A DNA stretch of 64,000 bases from the NCBI GenBank assembly GCA_964453115.1, contig CAYVRT010000012.1, forward strand, positions 1 to 64,000. Direction: 5' to 3'. Positions 17,600 to 26,401 of this stretch are shown here, piece after piece. This DNA is from JAIWNK01 sp964453115 (GTDB lineage Bacteria > Chloroflexota > Anaerolineae > Anaerolineales > Anaerolineaceae). The number at the start of each line of letters is the position of its first letter. Positions within the stretch are counted from its first letter, which is position 1. A model generated the notes under the pieces. The model searched no databases and was not told where the DNA came from. It saw nothing but the letters and a program-made list of their open reading frames with translations. The position numbers were made by a program, and so were the translations under genes.

Positions 17600-18904
17600 T
17601 TACTCTTCTGAGATGGGCAAAGGCGGAAGTGCATTCTGCCAACGTGCATCGAACTTTGAAATCTTGCTTGCGGCTTTCTTTTCTTCCAGCCAGGCATTGA
17701 AGACTTTTTGCCGTTCTTGCTCAAAGCTGTAGGGGTCGAGCGGGCGGTTTTCGTGGCCGAGAACCTGGATGATATGCCAACCGAAATCGCTTTGCACGGG
17801 TTGGCTGGTTTGACCAATTTCCAGGGCAAAGGCAGCTTCTTCAAACGGGGCAACCATTTGGCCGCGCCCAAACCAGGAGAGGTCTCCGCCGAAATCTTTG
17901 TTGGATGCATCGGTTGAAAGCTCAGCAGCCAGTTTGTACCAGTCTTCACCCTGGTTGAGCCGTTCAATGACGGCTTTGGCCTCGTCTTCGGTGGCTACCA
18001 GAATGTGGCGTGCCCAGACCTGTTCGGCTTCCGGTTTGACATCGGCTGTGATGGCTTCATAGACCTTTTGCTGCAACAGGAAGGAGCGCATCAGACTGCG
18101 GATTGCGTTCTCGGGTAAATCCACGTCCTTGAGGCTGTCAATGTATTCCTGATAGCCCTGCTGATAGCTTTCCAGGGTGACTGGAGTGGCAGTTGGCATA
18201 GGCGTCCAGGTTGCTGTAGCCGTTGGTGCTTCGCCGGGGGTGGCGGTGGCGGTGGGCGGCAGGGGGGTGAAAGTGGCCGTTGGCTCGATCGTAGGCGTTT
18301 TGGTGGCCTTTGTATCGGGCTTGGTCGTGCTGGTTGGGCGGGTCATCCATTCCTGGGTTGGAGAAAGCGTGGATGTTGCTACAGGGGTCCAGGTAATGGT
18401 TGGGGTGGGGGTGCCATTGGCATAGTAGCCGAAATTCTCGCGAAATGCGGTTTCAACTTCTTCGTTGCTGACACTGAGGCCCAGTTCTTTGGCTTCCTGC
18501 TCGACGATTGCTTCGTTGATCAGTTGATCGAGCGCTTGTGAACCAAGCGTCTGCGAGTCCAAAAGCTGTGCTTTTGCTTGTTCAATCATGCTGTCAATTT
18601 GTTGACTCGTTTGCGGGTCACCGCCATAGAGGGTTTTGAAGCTCTCGTATTGATTGATTTGCTGGATGAGCTGAACCTGGGAGTAGCGCACTCGGTCTTG
18701 GAATTCGGTGCGGTTGATCCATTGTCCATTGACAGTGCTAACGGGCAAAAAGTAAACGTTGGCGAAGGCAGCAATGATCAGTCCAACAACGATGACCGCA
18801 ATGGCGGCAGCAACGATGGTGATGATGCGGTTTTGACGGCGTTCCCGCTCGGAGCGGGCAAGATGTTTTTGGTTAACAATTTTTGTAACCGGTTTATTTG
18901 CCAC
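17600..18904 (-). CDS. Membrane-anchored PpiC-type peptidyl-prolyl isomerase (SurA/PrsA-like)
   Basis: The protein has 434 residues. An N-terminal signal anchor (IITIVAAAIAVIVVGLII) places the rest outside the membrane. A SurA_N-like chaperone region (VNGQWINRTEFQDR onward) is interrupted at about residues 170-235 by a Pro/Thr-rich segment with repeated TPT and TATATP. The parvulin domain follows (WARHILVATEDEA ... DFGGDLSWFGRGQMVAPFEEAAFAL ... GWHIIQVLG). It assists folding of exported proteins. GTG start with AGGAG 8 bases upstream. Two hairpin terminators bracket the gene, so it is likely monocistronic. Confidence 0.9.
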   Translation of the reverse strand: MANKPVTKIVNQKHLARSERERRQNRIITIVAAAIAVIVVGLIIAAFANVYFLPVSTVNGQWINRTEFQDRVRYSQVQLIQQINQYESFKTLYGGDPQTSQQIDSMIEQAKAQLLDSQTLGSQALDQLINEAIVEQEAKELGLSVSNEEVETAFRENFGYYANGTPTPTITWTPVATSTLSPTQEWMTRPTSTTKPDTKATKTPTIEPTATFTPLPPTATATPGEAPTATATWTPMPTATPVTLESYQQGYQEYIDSLKDVDLPENAIRSLMRSFLLQQKVYEAITADVKPEAEQVWARHILVATEDEAKAVIERLNQGEDWYKLAAELSTDASNKDFGGDLSWFGRGQMVAPFEEAAFALEIGQTSQPVQSDFGWHIIQVLGHENRPLDPYSFEQERQKVFNAWLEEKKAASKISKFDARWQNALPPLPISEE

Positions 18905-18920
18905 AACAACTTCTCCTCAT

Positions 18921-18944
18921 AAAAAGAGGGCCACAGGGTGGCCC
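18921..18944 (-). terminator. Intrinsic terminator after rpsR
   Basis: On the minus strand the stem GGGCCAC/GTGGCCC (18938-18944 with 18928-18934) is followed by CTC and a T-run (18921-18925). A second T-run on the plus side could also use it. Confidence 0.8.
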
Positions 18945-18968
18945 CCGAGATTTTTTGCTAGTTTTTGT

Positions 18969-19247
18969 TTAGCGTTCGGAGAATTTTTCGCCGACGTAGG
19001 GCAGCAGCGCAATGTGGCGAGCGCGCTTGACGGCGGCGGCTAATTCGCGCTGATGCAGGGCACAGGTACCGGTTTGGCGCCGTGGGCGAATCTTGCCATC
19101 TTCGGTGACGAAGCGGCGCAGCATGTCTACGGCTTTATAATCAATTTTGATATTTTTATCGGCGCAGAACTGACAAATTTTGGGGCGGGCCATGTAACGC
19201 CGGCCACCCGACATTTGTTCGCTCTCAGCCATCATTTCTTCGGTCAT
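18969..19247 (-). CDS. rpsR: 30S ribosomal protein S18
   Basis: The protein has 92 residues and binds S6 on the platform of the small subunit. IDYKAVDMLRRFVTEDGKI and RRQTGTCALHQRELAAAVKRARHIALLP are the S18 core. The KICQFCADK stretch plus the later Cys and His make this a zinc-binding (C+) paralogue form. The first 18 residues (acidic, with several Met) are a short extension before MARPK; a shorter start is possible at the Met before ARPK. It is the last gene of rpsF-ssb-rpsR, 11 bases after ssb. Confidence 0.95.
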   Translation of the reverse strand: MTEEMMAESEQMSGGRRYMARPKICQFCADKNIKIDYKAVDMLRRFVTEDGKIRPRRQTGTCALHQRELAAAVKRARHIALLPYVGEKFSER

Positions 19248-19258
19248 GGGACTTGCTC

Positions 19259-19663
19259 CTAAAAGGGATATTCATCTTCTGCGCCCTCACCCTCGCCGGG
19301 TTCGGAAGCAGGATTGGACGAGCTGTCGCGGCGGTCGCCGAGCATCATCATTTCGCTGGCGACAATTTCAACGCCTGAATGTTTGACGCCTTCGGCATCT
19401 TCCCAACGGCGGGTTTGCAGGCGTCCTTCAATATAGACCTGCTGGCCTTTGGTGATGTATTGTTTGCAAATTTCGGCCAAGTTGCCCCAGGCGACGATAT
19501 TGAACCATTCGGTTTCTGTGTGTCGTTCGCCATCGGCGCTGTTCCAGCTCCGGCTGGTGGCGACAGTGAAGGTCGTTACAGAACGGCCCGAAGGGGTGTA
19601 CCGCATTTCCGGGTCGCGCCCCACATTGCCAATGATCATCACTTTATTCAATCCTCGGCTCAT
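19259..19663 (-). CDS. ssb: Single-stranded DNA-binding protein
   Basis: The protein has 134 residues. The OB fold begins LNKVMIIGNVGRDPEMRYTPSG, with the conserved TEWFNIVAWGNLAEICKQY and KGQQVYIEGRL. A short flexible linker leads to the acidic tip DEYPF, the docking site for RecJ, RecQ, PriA and other partners (commonly DDDIPF). It is placed between the two ribosomal protein genes as in many bacteria. ATG start with GGAG upstream. Confidence 0.95.
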   Translation of the reverse strand: MSRGLNKVMIIGNVGRDPEMRYTPSGRSVTTFTVATSRSWNSADGERHTETEWFNIVAWGNLAEICKQYITKGQQVYIEGRLQTRRWEDAEGVKHSGVEIVASEMMMLGDRRDSSSNPASEPGEGEGAEDEYPF

Positions 19664-19706
19664 TTAAAACTCCTTGCCGTTTCAAGTGCTGCCGCGAAGC
19701 AGAAAA

Positions 19707-19991
19707 TCAGGCCGCGCTGGTGATCATGAACCGCATAACGGGTTCCAGATAGCGCAGGTTGCGGTCGAGTTCAGCGGTGAACGAAGGGGCGAACTGAGCT
19801 TCGATCAGGAAGTACTGACCTTCGCGCTGTTTGCGAATCAGGTATGCCAGGTGACGCTTGCCCCAATTCTCAAGTTTATTGATGCTGCCGCCGGAATCAG
19901 CGATCCAGGTTTTGACCTTTTCGACAGTGCTGTTGAGCGTCTGTTCGTCAAGGTCAGGTTGGATGACCAAAACTACCTCATAGGTACGCAT
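19707..19991 (-). CDS. rpsF: 30S ribosomal protein S6
   Basis: The protein has 94 residues. MRTYEVVLVIQPDLDE and the later GKRHLAYLIRKQREGQYFLIEAQF match S6, which pairs with S18 in the small subunit. The start at 19991 follows AAAGGAGG by 10 bases; longer in-frame extensions run into the promoter. First gene of the operon with ssb and rpsR. Confidence 0.95.
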   Translation of the reverse strand: MRTYEVVLVIQPDLDEQTLNSTVEKVKTWIADSGGSINKLENWGKRHLAYLIRKQREGQYFLIEAQFAPSFTAELDRNLRYLEPVMRFMITSAA

Positions 19992-20091
19992 GTTGGGAAA
20001 ACCTCCTTTCCTCGGGATTGCCCCCGGTGGGCAGCGTGGCTGCGGCGGGAGCGGAAAGGCAGCAGATTGTAACGATCTGCCGACTTGTCTG
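19992..20091 (-). promoter_or_regulatory. rpsF 5' leader, possible S6:S18 autoregulatory element
   Basis: The roughly 100-base leader between the promoter and rpsF holds a small hairpin (20062-20067 with 20075-20080) and a CCG-containing GC-rich segment next to the ribosome-binding site. Many bacteria have an rpsF leader that binds the S6:S18 complex through a CCG bulge. I cannot fold it here, so this is a suggestion. Confidence 0.35.
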
Positions 20092-20097
20092 GGCATT

Positions 20098-20126
20098 ATT
20101 CTAGCATGAAATGGTGGTTTTGTTAA
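20098..20126 (-). promoter_or_regulatory. Promoter of rpsF-ssb-rpsR
   Basis: On the minus strand TTAACA (20121-20126), 17 bases, TAGAAT (20098-20103). It lies about 105 bases before rpsF. Confidence 0.7.
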
Positions 20127-20129
20127 GGG

Positions 20130-20274
20130 TGTACCCCAAGGCAAAACTTTCTCAAACAACCTTGCCGGAGGTTGCTTCGTCTCGCAATGACATGAGGTGG
20201 GGAGGCTGGCACGGGCTGCTGTGTGGGGCAGGCTTCCATCCTGTCTGAGGGGCTGGATCCAACACCGCATTCTC
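20130..20274. other. Intergenic stretch with possible dispersed-repeat remnant
   Basis: No gene is seen between the rpsF promoter and the AIM24 promoter. Part of it (about 20168-20195, GTTGCTTCGTCTCGCAATGA) resembles a repeat motif common in many bacterial genomes. Only one copy occurs in this window, so the repeat call is weak. Confidence 0.3.
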
Positions 20275-20304
20275 TTGACTTTTGGTTGTGGATTGCGATA
20301 AGAT
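20275..20304 (+). promoter_or_regulatory. Promoter of AIM24 family gene
   Basis: TTGACT (20275-20280), 18 bases, TAAGAT (20299-20304). The ATG follows 40 bases later with AAAGGAGG in front of it. Confidence 0.6.
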
Positions 20305-20344
20305 ATTTTCATTCGAAAGGATTCAATCTCAAAGGAGGATCGCG

Positions 20345-21025
20345 ATGAAAATTGAGGTGCTGTATCGCCCAGCTTACTCGCTTGCGAAGGTGACGCTGAA
20401 TGCCAATGAGGGGCTGCACGCTGAGCCAGGGGCAATGGTTGGCATGTCGGCTGGAATGGAAATTGAGACGAAGATGCGCGGCGGGCTGCTCAAATCGCTT
20501 GCGCGCTCGATGTTTGGCGGCGAATCGTTTTTTGTCAACACCTTTCGCGCCCCAACTGGCGGAGGCGAACTGTTGTTGGCGCCTACATTGCCAGGGGATG
20601 TCTTTTCGTTGATTCTCTCGGGGGAGGAATATCTGGTGCAATCGGGATCGTTTTTGGCATCGGCAGAGGGAATTGAGACGGATACCAAATGGTCAGGTGC
20701 CAAGACGTTTTTTGCTGGTGAAGGGTTGGTGATGTTGCGTTGTGCTGGGATGGGGGAATTGATTCTTTCCAGTTATGGTGCAATTCATGAGATGCAACTG
20801 AGTGCCGGGCAAACCTTTACCGTGGATACAACCCATTTGGTGGCCTTTCCACAGAATATTGGCTTCCGGGTGCGCACCATTGGTGGAATGAAATCTACCC
20901 TTCTGGGGGGTGAGGGGTTGGTGGTGGATTTGACGGGCCCAGGCAAGGTGTTGCTGCAAACCCGCAGTGTGGGCGCTTTTCTGGAATGGTTGCTCCCCAA
21001 ACTGCCAAAGCAAAGCAGCGATTAG
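20345..21025 (+). CDS. AIM24 / TIGR00266 family protein
   Basis: The protein has 226 residues and is rich in beta strands and glycine. EPGAMVGMSAGMEIETKMRGG, FGGESFFVNTF and PGDVFSLIL follow the TIGR00266 pattern, a family related to mitochondrial AIM24 and tryptophan-RNA-binding-attenuator-like folds. No enzymatic residues are evident and no function is proven. It has its own promoter and a strong AAAGGAGG ribosome-binding site. It converges on recJ and the two stop codons overlap by 4 bases (21022-21025). Confidence 0.85.
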   Translation: MKIEVLYRPAYSLAKVTLNANEGLHAEPGAMVGMSAGMEIETKMRGGLLKSLARSMFGGESFFVNTFRAPTGGGELLLAPTLPGDVFSLILSGEEYLVQSGSFLASAEGIETDTKWSGAKTFFAGEGLVMLRCAGMGELILSSYGAIHEMQLSAGQTFTVDTTHLVAFPQNIGFRVRTIGGMKSTLLGGEGLVVDLTGPGKVLLQTRSVGAFLEWLLPKLPKQSSD

Positions 21026-23340
21026 GGCCGGGCGTTTTCGAGCAGCACTGCGGCAGCACAGCGCCGATAGTAGGCACGGAAGGCGGCTGTTTCGGCGAGC
21101 AGCGTTTTCAGCTGCCGTTCCAACTCGGGCAGCGGGTGCGGGTGGGTGGTCGCGCCTGCTGTTAGCTGTAGCAGGCCGTCCTGTTGTTCAAAGGTGAATT
21201 GGGCATTGGCTGCCAGCCAATGCAGGCCCAGGTGAACGGTCGCTTCAGACTGAGCGGCTGCGCTTGCCAGCTCAAGGAGGGTGATTTGTCCGCCAAGCTG
21301 CCGCAGGACGTGCCGGGCAAGCCCGCTCAGGCGTTGCAGGAAGGCTGGCAGGCTATCTTCGACCGGTGAAATGGCAAACAGGATCACGGTTTGGGGTTGG
21401 ACGGTTGCAAGTGCGGTTTGCAATTCGCGCAGACCCGGCGGCGGATTGTAGATGAGCAAGCGTTCAGCCGGGTGCAGTTCGGCACGTCCCAGGCCAGGGA
21501 TGATGGGGGCGCTGCTGCCTTCTCGCCAGAGGAGCAGGCCGGGCGACGCAAGATAGGTCTCAATCAGGTCGGCGGGGTCTTCAACCAGGCGATGGTCAAG
21601 GATGCTGAGGGGTGGGCGGGTGGAAATGTGCAGGGTGGGGCGTTCCAGCGTGCGGGCGCTAACCCATTCGATTTGCACCGAGGTTTGGCCGCGAAAATTG
21701 CTTGCCCGGGCGGTGTAGGCCAGGTCGAAAGGGCCTTCGGGCAGGGAATTGCCTGCTCCCTGCCACCATAGCACTTTGCGCGTTTCGCCATCCGGGTCTC
21801 GCACGAGAAGTTGTAAATGCTCCTTGGTTTTGCCAATGGGGGTGACCGTTTCGAGACTGAGTTGTCGCGAGGCCAGGATGGGGGCGGGGTTTCCGGGGCC
21901 AAAGGGGGCGAGGCCTTCGAGGGCTGCAATGTGTTCGATGGTGAGGGCTGAGAAGGGGAGAAAGGCATCTATGGGCAGTTCTTGCAGCGTCTGACCTGGT
22001 TTTCGTTGGGCCTCAATTGTGTGTGCCAGGCGGCGGCGGAATTCTGGAATGCGCTCGGTGGGCAGAGAGAGACCGGCAGCCATGGGGTGGCCGCCAAAGC
22101 CATGCAGCAGGTCGGCCTGGGCAGCAATGGCAGCGGTGATGTTGATGCCAGCAATGGAGCGGGCCGAGCCGCGCGCCGCTTCGCCGGGTGGAGCGGTGAG
22201 CAGAATGGCGGGGCGTTGGTAGAGTTCAACCAGACGGCTGGCAACAATCCCGACGACTCCGCCCGGCCATTGTTCATGATACAGGACAAGCACCGGAGCA
22301 TCCAGCAGGCGCGGGTTTTGGTGCAATTGGGCCTGGGCAGCCTGGAAGACCTGATCGCAAAGCATTTTGCGTTGGGCATTGAGCGCTTCAAGGCGGGTGG
22401 CGGTGACGGCTGCCAGGCTGGAATCGTCGGTGGTGAGGAATGGTACGATGGGGTTGGCATCGTCGAGCCGACCAAGGGCATTCAGGCGTGGGCCAATGAT
22501 GAAGCCGATGTGGGTTTCGTTGAGCTGTGCCGGGTTGACTTCGGCCAGCTCCAGCAGGGCGCGCAGGCCGGGGCGCTTGTTTTGTCGCAGCACTTCCAGT
22601 CCAAGTTGCACAAGGTGACGGGCATCGCCAATCAGCGCGGCCAGGTCGGCGACGGTGCCAAGTGCCACCAGGTCGAGGTCGTTTTGCAGTTCTTGCAGCC
22701 GTCCAGCACGGCGGTGCAGTTCTTCGGCCAGTTTGTAGGCTACGCCTACACCGGGCAAGCTGTGGAGGGGGTGGTCGGGCGGGCTGCGTTGCGGGTTGAC
22801 AACGGCCAGGGCGGGCGGTAGTTCATCGGGCAGGCTGTGATGGTCGGTGATGAGAAAATCGAGGCCGGTTTGTCGCGCAAATTGCGCGGCATTGTGAGCG
22901 CTGATGCCTGTATCGCAGGTAAGAACAACGCTTACTCCTTGCGCGAGGAAGCGTTGCAGGCCGGGAATGTTGACACCGTGCGATTCAAAGCGGCGGATGG
23001 GAATGTGATAGATGACATCTGCGCCCAGGCGTTGTAGGGCGGCATGGAGCAGGGTGGTGGCAGTTTGTCCATCTACGTCAAAATCGCCCCAAATGCCAAT
23101 CCGTTCGCCCTTGCGGATGGCCTGCTCGATGCGGTCGGCGGCTCGGGGCAGGTCGTCCAACTCGGCAGCGGAGGTGGGGGAGTAGGCATTGGGGTTGAGG
23201 AAGGCATTTGCCTGGGCGCGGGTTTGGATGCCGCGCCGGTTGAGCAATTCGGCTAACAGCGGGTAGGGGCCGACCAGGTCGAGCAGCTCGGCGGGTGGAT
23301 GGGGGATGGGTGGGTCGAGCCAGGTGAGCGCGGCGCTCAA
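21022..23340 (-). CDS. recJ: Single-stranded-DNA exonuclease RecJ
   Basis: The protein has 772 residues, longer than E. coli RecJ. DHH catalytic motifs: GDFDVDGQTAT near residue 85, CDTGISA, and ITDHH; DHHA1 motif GFGGHPMAAGLSL; then an OB fold and a roughly 200-residue C-terminal extension ending in an Ala/Leu-rich segment, as seen in Gram-positive and deinococcal RecJ. It degrades single strands 5' to 3' in recombination and mismatch repair. The TTG start overlaps the stop of the Fe-S nuclease gene (TTGA), so it is coupled to the helicase-nuclease cassette. Confidence 0.93.
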   Translation of the reverse strand: MSAALTWLDPPIPHPPAELLDLVGPYPLLAELLNRRGIQTRAQANAFLNPNAYSPTSAAELDDLPRAADRIEQAIRKGERIGIWGDFDVDGQTATTLLHAALQRLGADVIYHIPIRRFESHGVNIPGLQRFLAQGVSVVLTCDTGISAHNAAQFARQTGLDFLITDHHSLPDELPPALAVVNPQRSPPDHPLHSLPGVGVAYKLAEELHRRAGRLQELQNDLDLVALGTVADLAALIGDARHLVQLGLEVLRQNKRPGLRALLELAEVNPAQLNETHIGFIIGPRLNALGRLDDANPIVPFLTTDDSSLAAVTATRLEALNAQRKMLCDQVFQAAQAQLHQNPRLLDAPVLVLYHEQWPGGVVGIVASRLVELYQRPAILLTAPPGEAARGSARSIAGINITAAIAAQADLLHGFGGHPMAAGLSLPTERIPEFRRRLAHTIEAQRKPGQTLQELPIDAFLPFSALTIEHIAALEGLAPFGPGNPAPILASRQLSLETVTPIGKTKEHLQLLVRDPDGETRKVLWWQGAGNSLPEGPFDLAYTARASNFRGQTSVQIEWVSARTLERPTLHISTRPPLSILDHRLVEDPADLIETYLASPGLLLWREGSSAPIIPGLGRAELHPAERLLIYNPPPGLRELQTALATVQPQTVILFAISPVEDSLPAFLQRLSGLARHVLRQLGGQITLLELASAAAQSEATVHLGLHWLAANAQFTFEQQDGLLQLTAGATTHPHPLPELERQLKTLLAETAAFRAYYRRCAAAVLLENARP

Positions 23341-24155
23341 AAGCTGATTTCTCCAATCTGTTCAAAGTCGAGTTGCAAGGTTGGTTCGGGATCCAGGTCA
23401 TCTTCCAGGTCTTGCCAGTCTCCGGCGCGCACGCCGCGCCCGCACAACGAGCGGTATGGGCAGAAGGCGCAGTGCTTTTCATTGGCGGTGAGTGGGAAAG
23501 GCAGGGCTGCCTGGCTGAGGTTGCAGATTTCTTCAATCAGGGCGTGCAATTCCTGTCCAGTTTGTTCGTGTTCGGCGTGACTGTAGGAAAAAGTTTCTGG
23601 CTGACGTGGCTCATTGGCAAACCAGTAAATCATTTGCACTTGTTCGGGCTGGATGCGGGCATTGGCATTGAGCGAATGTCCGGCTGTGACGAGCAGGAAG
23701 CGATAGAGCCGGGTTTGCATGCGCCGGGCGAGGAAAGCCCGAGGGGTGCGGCGCGGGTTGGTTTTCCAATCTACGATGATGGCCTGCTGACCGGGGGCGA
23801 TGGCGATCAGGTCAAATTTGGCAATTAGACGGTAGCCAGCGAAGGGCGCGTGGAGGGTGAATTCTGGGTGGCGGCGCTCTGGCAGGCCTTGGGGGGGGAA
23901 ATCGAGGTAATTTTGCCACCATGCTGCCAGGTGTGGGTCGTTGGTCACCTGTGGTGGAATGCCAATGGCGGCCTGGTGCAGCATGTGATGGAAATGGGAG
24001 CCGCGCTGCATGGCTTGTTCCTGTTCGATGACTGGTTCGGTTTGAACAGCCGGCCAGGCCAGGCGGCGCAGGGCGCGCAGTTCAAAGCGGCGCGGGCAAT
24101 CGAGGTAATCTTGCAGGTTGTTTTGGCTGAATTGAAAATCAGCTGGCAGAGTCAT
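23337..24155 (-). CDS. PD-(D/E)XK nuclease with Fe-S cluster (AddB/Cas4-like)
   Basis: The protein has 272 residues. Cys20 at the N-terminus and C229-x2-C232-x5-C238 at the C-terminus form the four-Cys iron-sulfur staple of AddB, Cas4 and Dna2-type nucleases. Catalytic core: His near 54-57, Asp115, VDWKT with Asp129 and Lys131, and QTRLY at 148-152. It starts inside the end of the UvrD gene (17-base overlap; GGAGG upstream) and its stop overlaps recJ. There is no cas1 or cas2 nearby and no CRISPR array, so it is not a CRISPR Cas4. It probably supplies the nuclease of a split AddAB/AdnAB-type end-resection complex. Confidence 0.85.
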   Translation of the reverse strand: MTLPADFQFSQNNLQDYLDCPRRFELRALRRLAWPAVQTEPVIEQEQAMQRGSHFHHMLHQAAIGIPPQVTNDPHLAAWWQNYLDFPPQGLPERRHPEFTLHAPFAGYRLIAKFDLIAIAPGQQAIIVDWKTNPRRTPRAFLARRMQTRLYRFLLVTAGHSLNANARIQPEQVQMIYWFANEPRQPETFSYSHAEHEQTGQELHALIEEICNLSQAALPFPLTANEKHCAFCPYRSLCGRGVRAGDWQDLEDDLDPEPTLQLDFEQIGEISF

Positions 24156-26397
24156 GGTGGATTTCCTCCCAGAGTGGGATGAGGGCGACAAGCGGCAGGG
24201 CTGGTGTGGAGGGCCGGTTGCTGGACTTGCCCAAATTCCAGGTGATGATCAGTTCTTTGCGGGCGCGCGTGATGCCAACATAGAGCAAACGCAAGCGTTC
24301 AGCGCAATATTCCATGCGCGCCTGACGGGTGGCAATGCCTTCTTCCTGGAAGAGCGAGATTGGGTCGTTGTGGACGAGAGCCTTAATCATGGCGAGGGTC
24401 TCGGCTTGCAAGTTGAGCTGGCCGCGCACAAAATAGGGTTCAGAGATGTAGGTGTCGTAGGGTTGATTGGAGGGAAAATCGTAGTTGCTGACAGAGAGCA
24501 GGTAGACGCGATCCCATTCCAGGCCTTTGGCCTTGTGGATGGTGGCAACCAGGACTTTTCCCTTATGTTGTTCGGGGTCAAAGGCAATATCTTCTTCGCT
24601 GAAGCCGTTCAAACGACGTTCATTGCGAGCGATGCTGGAAAGTTCATCAGCGAAGTCATTCAGCCGCCAGGTGGGGTGTGATTGGGCTGCCTGTTCCAGC
24701 ACCAGGGCGAGCTTGTGCGCCAGGGCCAGGTCGGCGGGGAGGGCGAACAAGTCTTGGGCGAGGGTGAGCAGGAGCTGGTCAATGGGGAGCAAAGTGGCAG
24801 CCTGCCAGCGTTGCATCAGGCTGCGGAATGTTTCCAACTCGGTGATAAATTCTGGACGCATGCCGGTGTTGCGCTTTTCTTCCAGCCAGTCGTTGCCAGG
24901 GAGTGGCCAAAGGTAATCCTCGACCTGACCGCAGCCCTGAATCAATTCGCCAATCAGGCGGATGAATTTATCCTGCTCAGCTTTTTGGGCGGCCGATTCG
25001 GGTTGTGGGCGCGGTAGGCGTTGGTAGGCCTGGGAGAGGAGGCGCTGCTCGGTGGGCCTGGCAAGCGCTTTGAGGAGGGTGGAGAGTGCTTCGGCCGTTT
25101 GTCGGGTGGCGCGTGAGGTTTGGAGTAGTTCAACACAGGGAATATTGGCCTGGGTGAGTTGTTCAATCACTTTTGCGCCGCGTTCGTTGCGCGGCACGAG
25201 GACGGCAACCGTTTCATTGGGATGTTCGGGCAGCCAGCGTTGCAATGAGTGGACAACATCGGCTAGCTCTTTCTCGGGAGAATATTTTGTGTTTATCAGG
25301 TGAACGCCATCTGGCTGATCGGGTGGGTTGGGTTGTGGGTCGTGGGGGGGGGCAGGCTCGATGAAGGGCAGGTTGAGTGCATCGCGCAGGGCGGGGTCAG
25401 GGTGGGCGGTGCGTGTCCAACGGATGAGGGCGTTTGCCAGCTGGATGATGGAGCGGGTGGAGCGCCCAGAGTTGGGCAGGTTGCGGGCAATGACGCCGGG
25501 TTCGCGGCGGAAATTGATCAGAAATTGTGGGCTGGCGGTGGTGAAACTTTCGTAAATGGCCTGGTTGGGGTCGCCAACGCGCACCCAGTTGCCTTCTTCG
25601 CCAACCAGCAGGCGCAAAATATGCTCTTGCAGGCGGCTGCTATCCTGGGCTTCATCTTCCAGGATGTAGGGCCATCGGTAACGCAGGCGGCTGAGGTAAT
25701 CCGGGTCGGAGGAGAGTGCTTGCAGGGCGAGGCGGATCAGGTCGTCGAAATCTACGGCACTGCGGTAGGCCAGGGCGCGCTGATAGTCGTTGTAGACCTC
25801 GGCCGCGAAGAGCAAGAGCGGGGAGGGGTTGCCGGGCAGGCGTTGCCGCAATTCGCTGGGTGTGATTTGCAGGTCTTTGGCCTGACGGACAACAGCCTGT
25901 CCGAGTCTGGTGAGGTTGGTTTGCCATTTTTTGATCAGGCCAGGGTTGGATTGGGGGTTTTGATCCGGATCGCTCCATTCGAGGACAAAGGCCGGGTTGG
26001 CGCGCAGCCAGGCCTGGCTGACGGAGGTGAGAATCTGGTCGGCAGTTGATTCATCGGCGATTTGGAAGCGGTCTGAAAGACCGGCAAGATCGGGGCGCTC
26101 GCGGACGATATCGTGTGCCAGGCCATGCAGGGTGCGAACTCGGTAGCCAAGGCCGGGCAGGAGGTCAAATTCGGAGAGGAAGGATTCGATGCGGCTGATG
26201 AAGTTGTTGGCGGCAGAATTGGAGAGGGTGACGATTAGAATTTCCTGGTCATCTTGAATTTGTTGGCGGGCGATGAGGCTGGCAGCCAGGTAGGAGAGGG
26301 TGTGTGTTTTGCCGCTGCCGGGGACGGCAGAAATGCCCATCCGGCCATGTGTGTAGCTGACGACTTCTTTTTGAGCGGGGCGCGGGAGAAATGGCAT
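24139..26397 (-). CDS. UvrD/PcrA-like superfamily 1 helicase
   Basis: The protein has 752 residues. AVPGSGKT (24-31), motif Ia TLSNSAANNF, DEAQDSS (Walker B), GDPNQAIYESF (motif III), TIHKAKGLEWDRVYL (motif V) and YVGITRARKELIITW (motif VI) show an intact 3'-to-5' SF1A helicase. It lacks the C-terminal nuclease domain of AddA, which here is a separate gene directly downstream. The start at 26397 lies 4 bases after the preceding gene's stop and has GGAG upstream. Its place between a degenerate SF1 protein and an Fe-S nuclease suggests double-strand-break end processing. Confidence 0.9.
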   Translation of the reverse strand: MPFLPRPAQKEVVSYTHGRMGISAVPGSGKTHTLSYLAASLIARQQIQDDQEILIVTLSNSAANNFISRIESFLSEFDLLPGLGYRVRTLHGLAHDIVRERPDLAGLSDRFQIADESTADQILTSVSQAWLRANPAFVLEWSDPDQNPQSNPGLIKKWQTNLTRLGQAVVRQAKDLQITPSELRQRLPGNPSPLLLFAAEVYNDYQRALAYRSAVDFDDLIRLALQALSSDPDYLSRLRYRWPYILEDEAQDSSRLQEHILRLLVGEEGNWVRVGDPNQAIYESFTTASPQFLINFRREPGVIARNLPNSGRSTRSIIQLANALIRWTRTAHPDPALRDALNLPFIEPAPPHDPQPNPPDQPDGVHLINTKYSPEKELADVVHSLQRWLPEHPNETVAVLVPRNERGAKVIEQLTQANIPCVELLQTSRATRQTAEALSTLLKALARPTEQRLLSQAYQRLPRPQPESAAQKAEQDKFIRLIGELIQGCGQVEDYLWPLPGNDWLEEKRNTGMRPEFITELETFRSLMQRWQAATLLPIDQLLLTLAQDLFALPADLALAHKLALVLEQAAQSHPTWRLNDFADELSSIARNERRLNGFSEEDIAFDPEQHKGKVLVATIHKAKGLEWDRVYLLSVSNYDFPSNQPYDTYISEPYFVRGQLNLQAETLAMIKALVHNDPISLFQEEGIATRQARMEYCAERLRLLYVGITRARKELIITWNLGKSSNRPSTPALPLVALIPLWEEIHHDSAS

Positions 26398-26401
26398 GGG
26401 G

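Noticed and set aside
18177..18430. Short direct repeats, possible CRISPR-like array
   Set aside because: They encode the Pro/Thr-rich spacer of the PpiC protein; repeats are irregular, in frame and without unique spacers.
23337..24155. Cas4
   Set aside because: Fe-S nuclease pattern fits, but no cas genes or array are present and it is embedded between UvrD and RecJ.
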